DNA of 64,000 nt from Martinezella tropici (GTDB lineage: Bacteria; Pseudomonadota; Alphaproteobacteria; Rhizobiales; Rhizobiaceae): assembly GCF_008370325.1 (NCBI RefSeq), contig NZ_VNIP01000009.1, positions 310,001-374,000 on the forward strand, given 5' to 3'. Shown piece by piece: positions 8,949 to 18,408 of the stretch. The notes under the pieces were generated by a model. It saw only the letters and a list, made by a program, of their open reading frames with translations. It made no database searches and had not been told where the DNA came from. A program made the translations under genes and the position numbers. Within the stretch, counting starts at the first letter, position 1; the number at the start of each line of letters is the position of its first letter.

Positions 8949-8973
8949 GCTCCATGCACGATGAAACCGCTCA

Positions 8974-9444
8974 TTAGGCGCTCGCATGCCGCATGGCCTC
9001 GGCCAGCGAAATGTCCGACTTGATTTCCCGCGTCGACATCGAGGTCACCGTATGCCTGACGCCGGGCAGCCTGTTCAGTTCCTGCCGCAACAGCCAGTCT
9101 AGAGCAGCCATGTCGGTGGCCAGGATATGGAGGAGATAGTCCGCCTCCCCCGTCGTCGCATGGCAGCGCCAGATCAGCGGATGCCGGCGCACGGCCGCTT
9201 CGAAAGCATCGAAGCGCTCGACATCGATGGAGACCTGCACGAAAGCCTCCAGGCCGAAGCCGAGGCGGGCGGGATCGAGAAGTGTCCTGTATCCCCTGAT
9301 CACGCCAGCTTCCTCCAGCGCCTTTACGCGCTTCCAGCATGGCGTCTTGCTGAGGCCGGCGAGATCGGCAAGGACCGCAAACGAGATGCGGGCATCGGCT
9401 TCGAGGGCGGCGATGATCTTGTGATCCAGGGCGTCCAATTCCAT
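8974..9444 (-). CDS. Lrp/AsnC family transcriptional regulator
   Basis: This 156-residue protein has an N-terminal helix-turn-helix (about residues 5-60, LDALDHKIIAALEADARISF and LSKTPCWKRVKALEEAGVI) and a C-terminal RAM effector domain ending near residue 145. The ATG at 9444 is preceded by GGAGAG; another ATG lies four codons upstream. It diverges from the tryptophan-dioxygenase-family gene across about 150 bp, the usual layout of a local Lrp regulator responding to an amino acid substrate of its neighbour. Confidence 0.9.
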   Translation of the reverse strand: MELDALDHKIIAALEADARISFAVLADLAGLSKTPCWKRVKALEEAGVIRGYRTLLDPARLGFGLEAFVQVSIDVERFDAFEAAVRRHPLIWRCHATTGEADYLLHILATDMAALDWLLRQELNRLPGVRHTVTSMSTREIKSDISLAEAMRHASA

Positions 9445-9594
9445 CGTTCTCTCCATAGCAGAAAAATTTATCGATCGTACTCTATTTCTGCGATTTTGGA
9501 TGACAAATAGAAACAATGTTCGAGCCGAAATTTCGTATTCTGCAGAAAGAGCAAACATGCTTGACGGCCGAGAACCGGAACAAAGGGAACGAGG

Positions 9595-10344
9595 ATGCAG
9601 AAGAAAGACTATTACGCGCGCATCGAAGCGCCCGAAATGCGCGACTACGGCGTTTACCTGCAATGCGACAAGCTTCTTGCCTGCCAGAAGCCGCTTGGCG
9701 GCATGGTCAATGGCGACGAATTGCAGTTCCAGATCGTGCATCAGGTCGAAGAGCTCTGGATGAAGCTCATGGCCTACTCACTGGTCGATGTCATCGCCTT
9801 CATGGAGGAGCGCAACACCCATCGCGTCGTCACGCTGATGGGCCGCGTGCACCGGATCATGCGCATGATGACCGCGCAGCTCGATCTCCTGGAAACCATG
9901 TCGCCGAAGGAATATCAGCAAATCCGCCTACAGCTCGGCAATGGCAGCGGCCAGGAATCGCCCGGCTTCAAATTCCTGCTGCGTATGCCGCCGGACATCT
10001 GGCATGCCTTCAAGGCGAACTATCTCGATGCCGCCGGCCTGACGGTCGCAGACATTTATGACGGGAAATATGATCACGGCGACAGCTACGTGGTCGCCGA
10101 GGCGCTGGTGGAATATGATGAGCTGTTCCAGAAATTCCGCGCCAACCATATCTACCTGATCCAGCGCTCCATCGGGCTCGGCTCGAAATCGCTGAAAGGC
10201 CGCCCGGTCGAACTGCTGCAGGCCGGCACCCGCCATCGCTTCTTTCCCGACCTCTGGGACATCCGCGCCGAGATGACCGATCGCTGGGGCAGCGAATATG
10301 GCATCGTCCGCGATTCCATTTCCAACCACGACGCTGCCGAATAG
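9595..10344 (+). CDS. Tryptophan 2,3-dioxygenase family haem protein
   Basis: This 249-residue protein aligns with tryptophan 2,3-dioxygenase. The distal-side block FQIVHQVEELWMKL has His49, the probable proximal haem ligand is His185 in FRANHIYLIQRSIG, and the C-terminal block RFFPDLWDIR is typical. It is shorter than classical enzymes (about 280). The substrate-carboxylate region reads GSGQESPGFKF and the usual GTGGT loop reads GSKSLKGR (residues 196-203), so substrate specificity may differ. No kynurenine formamidase or kynureninase is adjacent. Regulation is probably by the divergent Lrp protein. Confidence 0.8.
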   Translation: MQKKDYYARIEAPEMRDYGVYLQCDKLLACQKPLGGMVNGDELQFQIVHQVEELWMKLMAYSLVDVIAFMEERNTHRVVTLMGRVHRIMRMMTAQLDLLETMSPKEYQQIRLQLGNGSGQESPGFKFLLRMPPDIWHAFKANYLDAAGLTVADIYDGKYDHGDSYVVAEALVEYDELFQKFRANHIYLIQRSIGLGSKSLKGRPVELLQAGTRHRFFPDLWDIRAEMTDRWGSEYGIVRDSISNHDAAE

Positions 10345-10362
10345 GCGCTGACTGGAAACTGC

Positions 10363-10398
10363 CCTCCGCTGCCGCCGATTTCAGCGGGGGCCTTTTGC
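10363..10398 (+). terminator. Probable terminator after the dioxygenase gene
   Basis: The arms CCTCCGCTG (10363-10371) and CAGCGGGGG (10382-10390) pair with one G-T wobble and are followed by CCTTTT. It lies 18 bp after the stop codon. Confidence 0.5.
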
Positions 10399-10575
10399 GG
10401 GCCTGGGCTGCTGGATAGCCTCCACCCACCTGGCAAACGCCGCCAAGGGCGTCGCGATCGCGGTCCCTTCCGGGCATGCGGCCTGCAATCGATGGGCGCA
10501 CAGGTCGACGGGGACATCTTCTTCCTGGTCGTAACGGTCAAATCCGCAATACTCCTCTCTCATCAAGCAAATCAC
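10381..10575 (-). CDS. Small hypothetical protein, uncertain
   Basis: This is a 64-codon reading frame starting with GTG (an ATG lies four codons later), with GGAAG about 9 nt before the GTG. The translation is balanced in composition and the third codon positions are GC-rich like real genes nearby. It has no recognised family and overlaps the terminator region of the convergent dioxygenase gene. It could be a chance frame. Confidence 0.3.
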   Translation of the reverse strand: MICLMREEYCGFDRYDQEEDVPVDLCAHRLQAACPEGTAIATPLAAFARWVEAIQQPRPAKGPR

Positions 10576-10666
10576 CCGATCGCTTCCGGCGCCGGGAAAC
10601 CGATGGCGCCTTCCCGAAAGGCGGCATGAAGCCGCGATTTCAGCTCATGAGATGCAAAAACCATGA

Positions 10667-10690
10667 AATATAGCCTATTGCATAAATTTG
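10667..10690. promoter_or_regulatory. Candidate manganese-responsive operator
   Basis: AAATATAGC-CTATT-GCATAAATT has the half-site spacing of the MntR box consensus (AAACATAGC, five bases, GCTATGTTT): the left half matches with one difference, the right half only partly. It lies about 56 bp before the mntH start. Rhizobia may instead use Mur for this gene, so the bound regulator is uncertain. Confidence 0.4.
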
Positions 10691-10745
10691 TTATGTGGCA
10701 TATTTATTTAGTAACTTCAAAATCCGATCCTCCCCGGAGCCCCGC

Positions 10746-12104
10746 ATGACGCAAATTCAGGAAGCCGCCGCGCAAGAACGCGCATGGAAGTTCGCGAGCC
10801 ATGACGAGGACGACCGCCCCAGCCTTCCGGAAGTCAATTCGACCGTTAAGGTTCCCCATGCCGGCAGCTGGATCCGGCGCCTGATCGCTTTCCTCGGCCC
10901 AGGCTATATGATCTCCGTCGGATACATGGATCCGGGCAACTGGGCGACGGATCTCGCCGGCGGAGCGCAGTTCGGCTATACGCTGCTTACCGTCATCATG
11001 CTGTCGAATCTGATGGCGATCCTGCTGCAGGCGCTGTCGGCAAGGCTCGGCATTGCCACCGGCCGCGACCTCGCCCAGGCCTGTCGCGATCATTATCCCC
11101 GACCCGTCAATCTGGCGCTCTGGTTCGCCTGCGAACTCGCGATCATCGCCTGCGACCTCGCGGAAGTCATCGGCACGGCAATCGCGCTGCAGCTGCTTTT
11201 CGGAATTCCGCTGATCGGCGGCGCGCTGATCACCGCGCTCGACGCCTTCCTGCTGCTGCTCCTGATGAACAAGGGCTTCCGCTACCTCGAGGCCTTCGTT
11301 ATCGCGCTGCTGATCGTCATCGCCACCTGTTTTGCCATCCAGATTGCCGCCGCCTCTCCGCCGGTCGCCGCGATCCTACACGGCTTCATCCCTTCGCCAG
11401 CGATCGTCACCAATCACGAAATGCTCTACATCGCCATGGGCATCATCGGCGCGACGGTCATGCCGCATAACCTCTACCTGCACTCCTCGATCGTGCAGAC
11501 ACGGGCCTACAAGCGCACGGAAGAAGGACGTCGCGACGCCATCAAATGGGCAACCATCGACAGCACCGTCGCACTGATGCTGGCGCTGTTCGTCAACGCC
11601 GCGATCCTGATCGTCGCTGCCGCCGCCTTCCACACCACCGGCCACTCCGATGTCGCCGAGATCGGCCAGGCGTATGAATTGCTGTCGCCGCTGCTCGGCC
11701 TCGGCATCGCCTCGACGCTGTTTGCGGTGGCGCTGCTCGCCTCCGGCCTCAATTCGACGGTTACCGCGACGCTTGCCGGCCAGATCGTCATGGAAGGCTT
11801 TCTCCGGCTGCGGATTCCGCATTGGGCAAGGCGGCTTTTGACCCGCGGCCTCGCAATTATTCCGGTTGTGTTCGTAACCGCCATCTATGGTGAAAAAGGC
11901 ACGGCGAATCTGCTGGTGCTGAGCCAGGTTGTCCTGTCCATGCAGCTGCCTTTCGCGGTCATCCCGCTGGTTCAGTTCGTGACGAATCGCGAGAAAATGG
12001 GCAGTTTCACCGTATCCCGAAACATTGCCATCCTTTCCTGGGCGGTTGCGGCCATCATCCTGCTGCTGAACTTCAAGCTGCTCTACGACACCATCTTCGG
12101 TTGA
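10746..12104 (+). CDS. mntH: Nramp-family manganese transporter
   Basis: This 452-residue inner-membrane protein has about 11 helices and imports Mn2+ (and related divalent metals) with protons. The metal-binding motifs are present: DPGN at residues 62-65 in the first helix and MPHN at 239-242 in the sixth, followed by LYLHSSIVQTR. The start at 10746 is favoured over an in-frame codon 17 residues upstream because it follows CGGAG and keeps the family-typical soluble N-terminus. It appears monocistronic. Confidence 0.93.
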   Translation: MTQIQEAAAQERAWKFASHDEDDRPSLPEVNSTVKVPHAGSWIRRLIAFLGPGYMISVGYMDPGNWATDLAGGAQFGYTLLTVIMLSNLMAILLQALSARLGIATGRDLAQACRDHYPRPVNLALWFACELAIIACDLAEVIGTAIALQLLFGIPLIGGALITALDAFLLLLLMNKGFRYLEAFVIALLIVIATCFAIQIAAASPPVAAILHGFIPSPAIVTNHEMLYIAMGIIGATVMPHNLYLHSSIVQTRAYKRTEEGRRDAIKWATIDSTVALMLALFVNAAILIVAAAAFHTTGHSDVAEIGQAYELLSPLLGLGIASTLFAVALLASGLNSTVTATLAGQIVMEGFLRLRIPHWARRLLTRGLAIIPVVFVTAIYGEKGTANLLVLSQVVLSMQLPFAVIPLVQFVTNREKMGSFTVSRNIAILSWAVAAIILLLNFKLLYDTIFG

Positions 12105-12236
12105 CGAATCATTTTGAACGCGCGAATCTGGATCTGTGGATGATCACGACAATTAACCGACTCGTAATATTTGCCTAGATTTCGCCACGATTTGCCCTAG
12201 TTTGGGCCCACCGCTATCTGCAGGGTTCCTCACTTC

Positions 12237-14066
12237 ATGGCCGAAAGTCCATTGCGCGTTCAATTTCCTGCAGAGGCTGCCATGCAGGCGCGGCCGCATC
12301 ATGATTTTCACATTCCGTTTTTGCCGCGTTCTGCCCATCTGCGCCACCTGATCGCGATCGGCCTGGCGGGCACCGCATCCTTCGGCCTTCTGGCAACTGT
12401 GCTCTATCCGCTGCTGGCGCGTCATACGATCGAACAAGCCGTGCCTGTGCGCACGGCCGAGCTGGCGCGGCCACAACCTGCAATGCACAAGAGCAGCCGG
12501 TTGGCGGCAAAGCAGCGTTTCGACGGCGCCCGCTTCGCTCAGGTCGCGGAAAAGCTCTCCAGCGGGGAAACCCGCATCTTCACCTATCACCGCACGACAC
12601 TGGTCTTCAAATCCGACGAGGCCGGAAGTGCGCGCAACAGCGCCGAGGCCATCAATGTCGCCTATGGCGGCGAGCGTGCCGACAATTTGGTGTTCTCACC
12701 ACCGTCGCTTTCGGATATCCGCAACGGCATCTATCCGCAAACCACGCATTATGATGCCGTCAGACGCTCCCGCTTCCCCATTCGCGGCGTACCGCTGAAC
12801 GTCAGCGTATCGAGGGCGACGACCAGCGAGCAGGGCCGTGAATTCCACCGGCTGGTCTCCATGCCCAAGGACAAGCAGGAACTGCAGGACATCCTGGCTT
12901 CCGCGGGCCTCGGCAGCGACGCCGGCGACGAGTTGCAGCGCGCCCTGGAGACCGATACGGTTTCGCCCGGCGACAGCCTGGAACTGCTGCTCGAGAAGAC
13001 GGGACCGAACGCCCGCCCGAAACTGATCATGGCCCGTCTCAGCGGCGACAAGACGCCGGAGCGGGTCGTTGCCCGCGACGATGCCAACGGCTTTGTGCCG
13101 ATGGCCAACGACAGGCTGTTTTCGACGCTCTATAGCGAAAGCCAGGCCGAAGCGCCGTCCTCTTCGGAAGTAGCCGCGGTCGATTTCAGAAACGTCGACG
13201 GCAATGACGAGGCTGCGGTCAGCGCCAAGCTGGAGAGATCCGGCCTGAGCAAGGAATATGCCTTGCAACTCATCAAGCTCGCCAAGGCCAAAGGCGTTTC
13301 GCTGACCAGCCTCGAGGATGCTCCCGACAGCGTCGACCTTCTCTTCCGAAAGTCCGATGACGGCCGCAACGAGCTGATGTTCATCGAATTCCACGCCGAT
13401 GGCGACACGCATCGCTTCTACCTGCATAAGGACGGAAGCGAAGGCTCCTCGGAATTCTACGATGAAAGCGGCCATTCGATCGCCAAGTCGCTGGTGCACC
13501 GCCCCGTGCCGAACGGAACGCTCGGCGATGGTTTTGCCTGGCGCATCCATCCCATTCTCGGCGTGAAGAAATTCCACAACGGCGTCGATTTCCGCGCGCC
13601 GATGGGTAGCCCCATTCAGGCGGCCGGCGACGGCGTCGTCGAGAAGATTTCCTGGGAAACCGGCTACGGCAAATATGTCCGCATTCGTCATGACGGCGGC
13701 TACGAGACCACCTATGCCCATATCTCCGCAACGCCGCAGTCTCTGCGTGTCGGCCAGCGCGTCACGCAGGGGCAGATCATCGCCTATGTCGGATCGACGG
13801 GCTACTCCACCGGCCCGCATCTCTATTACGAATTGCGCGTCAACGGCCGTTATGAAAACCCGCTGACGGCGCAATTGCCGGCCGGCACGAATCTCACCGG
13901 CAAGTCGCTCGACAGCCTGCGCTCGCAGGTCAGCCACGTCGAGAACATCATGAGCTACCTCGACGTTCCGCCGGCCCGCGACAATTCGCCTACGCCCTTC
14001 GCCAGCTTCGATCAGGGGCCGAATTTAGGACCAAGCTTCGGGCCGAACCATTTCGGCGCGCCGTAA
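12237..14066 (+). CDS. M23/LytM-domain cell-envelope protein with altered metal site
   Basis: This 609-residue protein has a cytoplasmic N-terminus, one membrane helix at about residues 40-62, a long periplasmic region, and a C-terminal LytM domain at about residues 420-545. The zinc motif H-x3-D is present (His447, Asp451), as are His495 (YAHIS) and His528. The HxH motif, however, reads H-L-Y (GPHLYYEL), so one expected zinc ligand is Tyr530. That suggests weak or absent hydrolase activity, as in amidase activators such as EnvC. The tail is rich in Gly, Pro and Asn. It is probably involved in peptidoglycan remodelling. Confidence 0.88.
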   Translation: MAESPLRVQFPAEAAMQARPHHDFHIPFLPRSAHLRHLIAIGLAGTASFGLLATVLYPLLARHTIEQAVPVRTAELARPQPAMHKSSRLAAKQRFDGARFAQVAEKLSSGETRIFTYHRTTLVFKSDEAGSARNSAEAINVAYGGERADNLVFSPPSLSDIRNGIYPQTTHYDAVRRSRFPIRGVPLNVSVSRATTSEQGREFHRLVSMPKDKQELQDILASAGLGSDAGDELQRALETDTVSPGDSLELLLEKTGPNARPKLIMARLSGDKTPERVVARDDANGFVPMANDRLFSTLYSESQAEAPSSSEVAAVDFRNVDGNDEAAVSAKLERSGLSKEYALQLIKLAKAKGVSLTSLEDAPDSVDLLFRKSDDGRNELMFIEFHADGDTHRFYLHKDGSEGSSEFYDESGHSIAKSLVHRPVPNGTLGDGFAWRIHPILGVKKFHNGVDFRAPMGSPIQAAGDGVVEKISWETGYGKYVRIRHDGGYETTYAHISATPQSLRVGQRVTQGQIIAYVGSTGYSTGPHLYYELRVNGRYENPLTAQLPAGTNLTGKSLDSLRSQVSHVENIMSYLDVPPARDNSPTPFASFDQGPNLGPSFGPNHFGAP

Positions 14067-14230
14067 GCCGAAACCTGCGTGGTCATTTGCAATCCGCGCG
14101 GGCTGGTCATGGCGCCTCCGCGCCGAATGCGATAACAATTCTCCGATACATCGCCAATGGAGACGATATCGCCGCGCCGTGTGAATAGGCACGCCGAAAT
14201 CGTCCCACGGCAATCCGCAAGGAGCAGACT

Positions 14231-14863
14231 TTGGCGCGCAAGCCGTTGCCGGAACCGAAGGATACGCTGCCAGGCGAAAGCAGGCGCCTGCGCGCCGATG
14301 CGCAGCGCAACCGCGACACGCTGATCGAAGTCGCGGCGCAGGCCTTCGCCAGCCACGGCACCGCCGCCTCGCTGGAGGATATAGCACGGCGGGCGAATGT
14401 CGGGATCGGAACGCTCTATCGCCATTTCCCCAGCCGGGAGCATCTCGTGGAAGTGGTCTATCGTCACGAAGTCGAGGCGCTATGTGCTGCGGCCGAGACG
14501 CTCTCCGGCGAACTTGCCCCCGATCAGGCCCTCGAGGAATGGATGCATCGCTTCGTCGGATATCTCGCCACCAAGCGCGGCATGGCCGACAGCCTGCGCA
14601 TTCTCGTCAGCAGCAACTCCAAGCTCTTCGCCGACAGCTACGGCAAGGTGCCCATCGCACTTGCCGGCCTGATCGAAAGAGCGGTCACCGCCGGCTCGAT
14701 CCGCGCCGATGTCGACAGCACGGACGTGCTGCATGCCCTCTCGGGGGCCTATTCCATGCCCAATTCGCCGGAATGGCACGATCGCGCTCGGCGTCTTGTG
14801 CGCCTGTTGATGGATGGATTGCGCTGGGGTGCTCCGAAAATGCAGAGGCCACAAGGGGCCTGA
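14231..14863 (+). CDS. TetR family transcriptional regulator
   Basis: This 210-residue protein has an N-terminal TetR helix-turn-helix (about residues 22-68, with AAQAFASHGTAASLEDIARR and VGIGTLYRHFPSREHL) and a helical C-terminal ligand domain. It starts with TTG at 14231, supported by AAGGAG six bases before it. No obvious target is encoded next to it except the downstream DUF427 gene; the inverted repeat at 14904-14962 between them is a possible site of action. Confidence 0.88.
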   Translation: MARKPLPEPKDTLPGESRRLRADAQRNRDTLIEVAAQAFASHGTAASLEDIARRANVGIGTLYRHFPSREHLVEVVYRHEVEALCAAAETLSGELAPDQALEEWMHRFVGYLATKRGMADSLRILVSSNSKLFADSYGKVPIALAGLIERAVTAGSIRADVDSTDVLHALSGAYSMPNSPEWHDRARRLVRLLMDGLRWGAPKMQRPQGA

Positions 14864-14903
14864 TAATCGGAAGGATGCTTCCTATATCTTTGAACTGAGA
14901 TCG

Positions 14904-14962
14904 TCAGGCGAGTTTGGTTCTGCCGCAGCTAATGTGGTTGCGACAGAACCAAACCCACCTGA
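14904..14962. repeat. Long inverted repeat between tetR and DUF427 gene
   Basis: The 19-bp arms (14904-14922 and 14944-14962, cores GTTTGGTTCTG and CAGAACCAAAC) match at 17 of 19 positions around a 21-base centre, which itself can pair CCGCA with TGCG. It ends 27 bp before the DUF427 start. It could be an attenuator, a transcript-end hairpin for tetR, or an operator. Confidence 0.65.
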
Positions 14963-14989
14963 GATTCACCAAAGCTGAGGAGAGCAAGA

Positions 14990-15363
14990 ATGTCCGAAAG
15001 GCCAGTTAAAATTCCCGGTCCGGATCATCCCATCACGATCGAGGAAAAGCATGCCCATGTCACCGTCTCCGTCGCCGGCAAGGTGATTGCCGATACGCAT
15101 CATGCGCTATCGCTCAAGGAAGCATCCTATCCGGCCGTGCTCTACATTCCCCGCAAGGATGTCGACATATCCCTGCTGCAAAAGACCAATCACGAGACCT
15201 ACTGCCCCTACAAGGGCGAATGCTCCTACTACAGCATCCCCGCCGGTGGCGAGCGTTCCGTGAACGCCATCTGGAGCTATGAAAATCCATATGCATCCGT
15301 CGGCCGGATCAAGGACCACATGGCCTTCTATCCGGATCGTGTCGATTCCATCAACGTGAAGGC

Positions 15364-15367
<4 letters not shown>
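14990..15367 (+). CDS. DUF427 domain protein
   Basis: This 125-residue protein belongs to the small DUF427 family, recognised from the stretches AGKVIADTHHAL, YPAVLYIPRKDVD, YCPYKGECSYYSI and IKDHMAFYPDRVD. The cysteines in YCPYKGEC are typical of the family. It is cytoplasmic by sequence (no signal or membrane helix) and its biochemical function is unknown. It is preceded by GAGGAGAGCAAG. Its end overlaps the convergent ATPase gene by a few bases. Confidence 0.85.
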
Positions 15368-16434
<1,067 letters not shown>

Positions 16435-16453
16435 GTTGTTTGCTCCGATGAGA

Positions 16454-16554
16454 GCAATTCCAGGAAAAGTGCGAAGCGGTTTTCCGTCCGGAATTGCGTC
16501 AAAACAAAAAGATAGAGCGGTTCAGAGTTTCCATGAAAAGCTGAACCGCTCTAG
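16454..16554. repeat. RIME-like intergenic mosaic element, copy 2
   Basis: It has the same two-palindrome structure and nearly the same sequence as the element at 45-146. It sits inside an ABC transporter gene set, between the permease stop (16557) and the ATPase start (16434), where it could form an RNA hairpin that tunes expression of the downstream ATPase. Confidence 0.75.
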
Positions 16555-16556
16555 GC

Positions 16557-17405
16557 TCAGGATTTCACGGCACCGGCGGTAAGGCCGGCGATGATATGCT
16601 TCTGCGCCAGGAAGAAGACGATGACGGTAGGCAGGATGGTGAGCGTGATGAAGGCGAGCACCAGCTCCCATTCGGTGCCGAATTCGCCGCTATAGACCAT
16701 CATGCCGAGCGGCCAGGGATAGATCGAGTCCGAATTCAGCATGATCAACGGCAGGATGTAGCTGTTCCAGCTGCCAACGAAGGAGATGATGCTGACGGTC
16801 GCGATGATCGGCCGCGAAAGCGGCAGCGATATATGCCAGAAGAAGCGGATATAGCCGCAGCCATCGACAAAGGCGGCCTGGAACAATTCTTCCGGAAGGT
16901 TTCGAAAATAATTCCGGAAGAGCAGGATGCTCATGCCGAGGCCGAAAGCCACCTGCGGCAGCACCACACCCCAATAGGTATTGAGCAGGCCGAGATCGCG
17001 GATGCGGATGAAGAGCGGCAAGATGGCGGTGGCGGCCGGAAACATCAGGCCGATGAGGAAATAGTTGAGCAAGAAGTTCGAGCCGAAGAACTTCACATGC
17101 GCGAAGGCGAAGGCCGCCATGGCCGAGACCGACAGCGTCAGGAACACCGTCAGCACGGCGATGATCAGGGAATTCATCATCTGCCGCCAGTAGCGGTCGC
17201 CGAACAGGATACCGGTATAATTCTCGAAATGCCACTCGGCCGGCAGGCCGAAGGGATTGGTGCGGAGATCGCCGAGCGTCTTGAAGCCGCCGAGCGCGGT
17301 CGTCAGCAGCGGGATCAGCACGATGGCGGCGATGACGGTCAGCGCCACGTAGAGATAGATCTTCGTGCCGGTGGTCAGTCGAACGGATGAAGCCAGATCA
17401 GTCAT
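16557..17405 (-). CDS. Sugar ABC transporter permease (MalG type)
   Basis: This 282-residue inner-membrane protein has six predicted helices. The cytoplasmic EAA loop that contacts the ATPase is seen as EELFQAAFVDGCGYIRFFWHI. Its start overlaps the end of the preceding permease gene by 8 bp. It forms the membrane channel together with the MalF-type partner. Confidence 0.94.
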   Translation of the reverse strand: MTDLASSVRLTTGTKIYLYVALTVIAAIVLIPLLTTALGGFKTLGDLRTNPFGLPAEWHFENYTGILFGDRYWRQMMNSLIIAVLTVFLTLSVSAMAAFAFAHVKFFGSNFLLNYFLIGLMFPAATAILPLFIRIRDLGLLNTYWGVVLPQVAFGLGMSILLFRNYFRNLPEELFQAAFVDGCGYIRFFWHISLPLSRPIIATVSIISFVGSWNSYILPLIMLNSDSIYPWPLGMMVYSGEFGTEWELVLAFITLTILPTVIVFFLAQKHIIAGLTAGAVKS

Positions 17406-18336
17406 TGCGCATAAATATCCGTTTGTAGCCGAAGGCGAGGGTAACGCAGATCACGAACAGCACGACGCCGACGGCGCTGCCGAGGCCGACCTGCATGCGG
17501 GTAACGCCGAAATTGTAGAGGAAGGTCACCATCGTCTGGGTCGAATTGAACGGGCCGCCGCCGGTGAGCGGCATGATCATGTCAAAGAGCTGCAGCGATC
17601 CGACAACGGCGAAGAAGACGGAAAGACGCAGCGTCGAGCCCAGCAGCGGCAGCGTCACATAGCGGAATTTCTGCCAGCCCGTGGCGCCATCGATCTCGGC
17701 TGCCTCCAGCACACTCTTGTCTAGGGATTGCATGCCGGCGATGAACAGCATCATGTGGAAGCCGAAATATTTCCACACGATCACGCCGAGCACGGCATAC
17801 ATCGCGAGATCCTTGTCGGCGAGAACATAGGGCGTCGGGGTGCCGAGGAAATGCGCGATTGCGGCAAACAGGCCGTAATCGCCGTCATAGACGAAGCGCC
17901 AGATCAGGCCGGCGGCCACTTCGGCCAGCACATAGGGCAGGAAGAAGATCAGCCGGAAGAGCACGACGCCGCGAATGCGGTGCGCCAGCATCGTCGCGAG
18001 CCAAATGGCAAGCGGCACCTGAATGGCGATCGACACCAGGATGATGAGCGCATTGTTCTTCAGCGACGTCAGGAAGGCGCCGTTCTTGAAGAGAACCTGG
18101 AAATTGCGCAAGCCCACGAACTCGGTCGGCGGGCCGTAGCCGTTCCAGCGATAAAGGCTATACCAGGCAGCTTCCCCCATCGGCAGGATGACGAAGATGG
18201 TAAAGAGCAGCAGCGCCGGCGGCAGGAACAGCAGAATGACGGGCAGGCGGCCGCGCGCGGCCGGCGATTTTCGTTTCGCAACGGGCCTTACTCTTGCGAC
18301 GGAAGGCATGGCGGTCGTGGCGCTGACATCGGTCAT
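17398..18336 (-). CDS. Sugar ABC transporter permease (MalF type)
   Basis: This 312-residue protein has a basic N-terminus (residues 1-28) followed by six membrane helices. Its EAA loop is SVLEAAEIDGATGWQKFRYV. The start at 18336 (MTDVSATTAMP) was chosen over an upstream frame extension that reads into the gap. It lies 72 bp downstream of the binding-protein gene and overlaps the next permease. Confidence 0.94.
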   Translation of the reverse strand: MTDVSATTAMPSVARVRPVAKRKSPAARGRLPVILLFLPPALLLFTIFVILPMGEAAWYSLYRWNGYGPPTEFVGLRNFQVLFKNGAFLTSLKNNALIILVSIAIQVPLAIWLATMLAHRIRGVVLFRLIFFLPYVLAEVAAGLIWRFVYDGDYGLFAAIAHFLGTPTPYVLADKDLAMYAVLGVIVWKYFGFHMMLFIAGMQSLDKSVLEAAEIDGATGWQKFRYVTLPLLGSTLRLSVFFAVVGSLQLFDMIMPLTGGGPFNSTQTMVTFLYNFGVTRMQVGLGSAVGVVLFVICVTLAFGYKRIFMRND

Positions 18337-18408
18337 GGGCGGTCTCGACGATTGCAATTCAAGGAAAAACCGGCGCCGGCACAAGGGAGTGGCCGGCGCC
18401 GGATGCCG

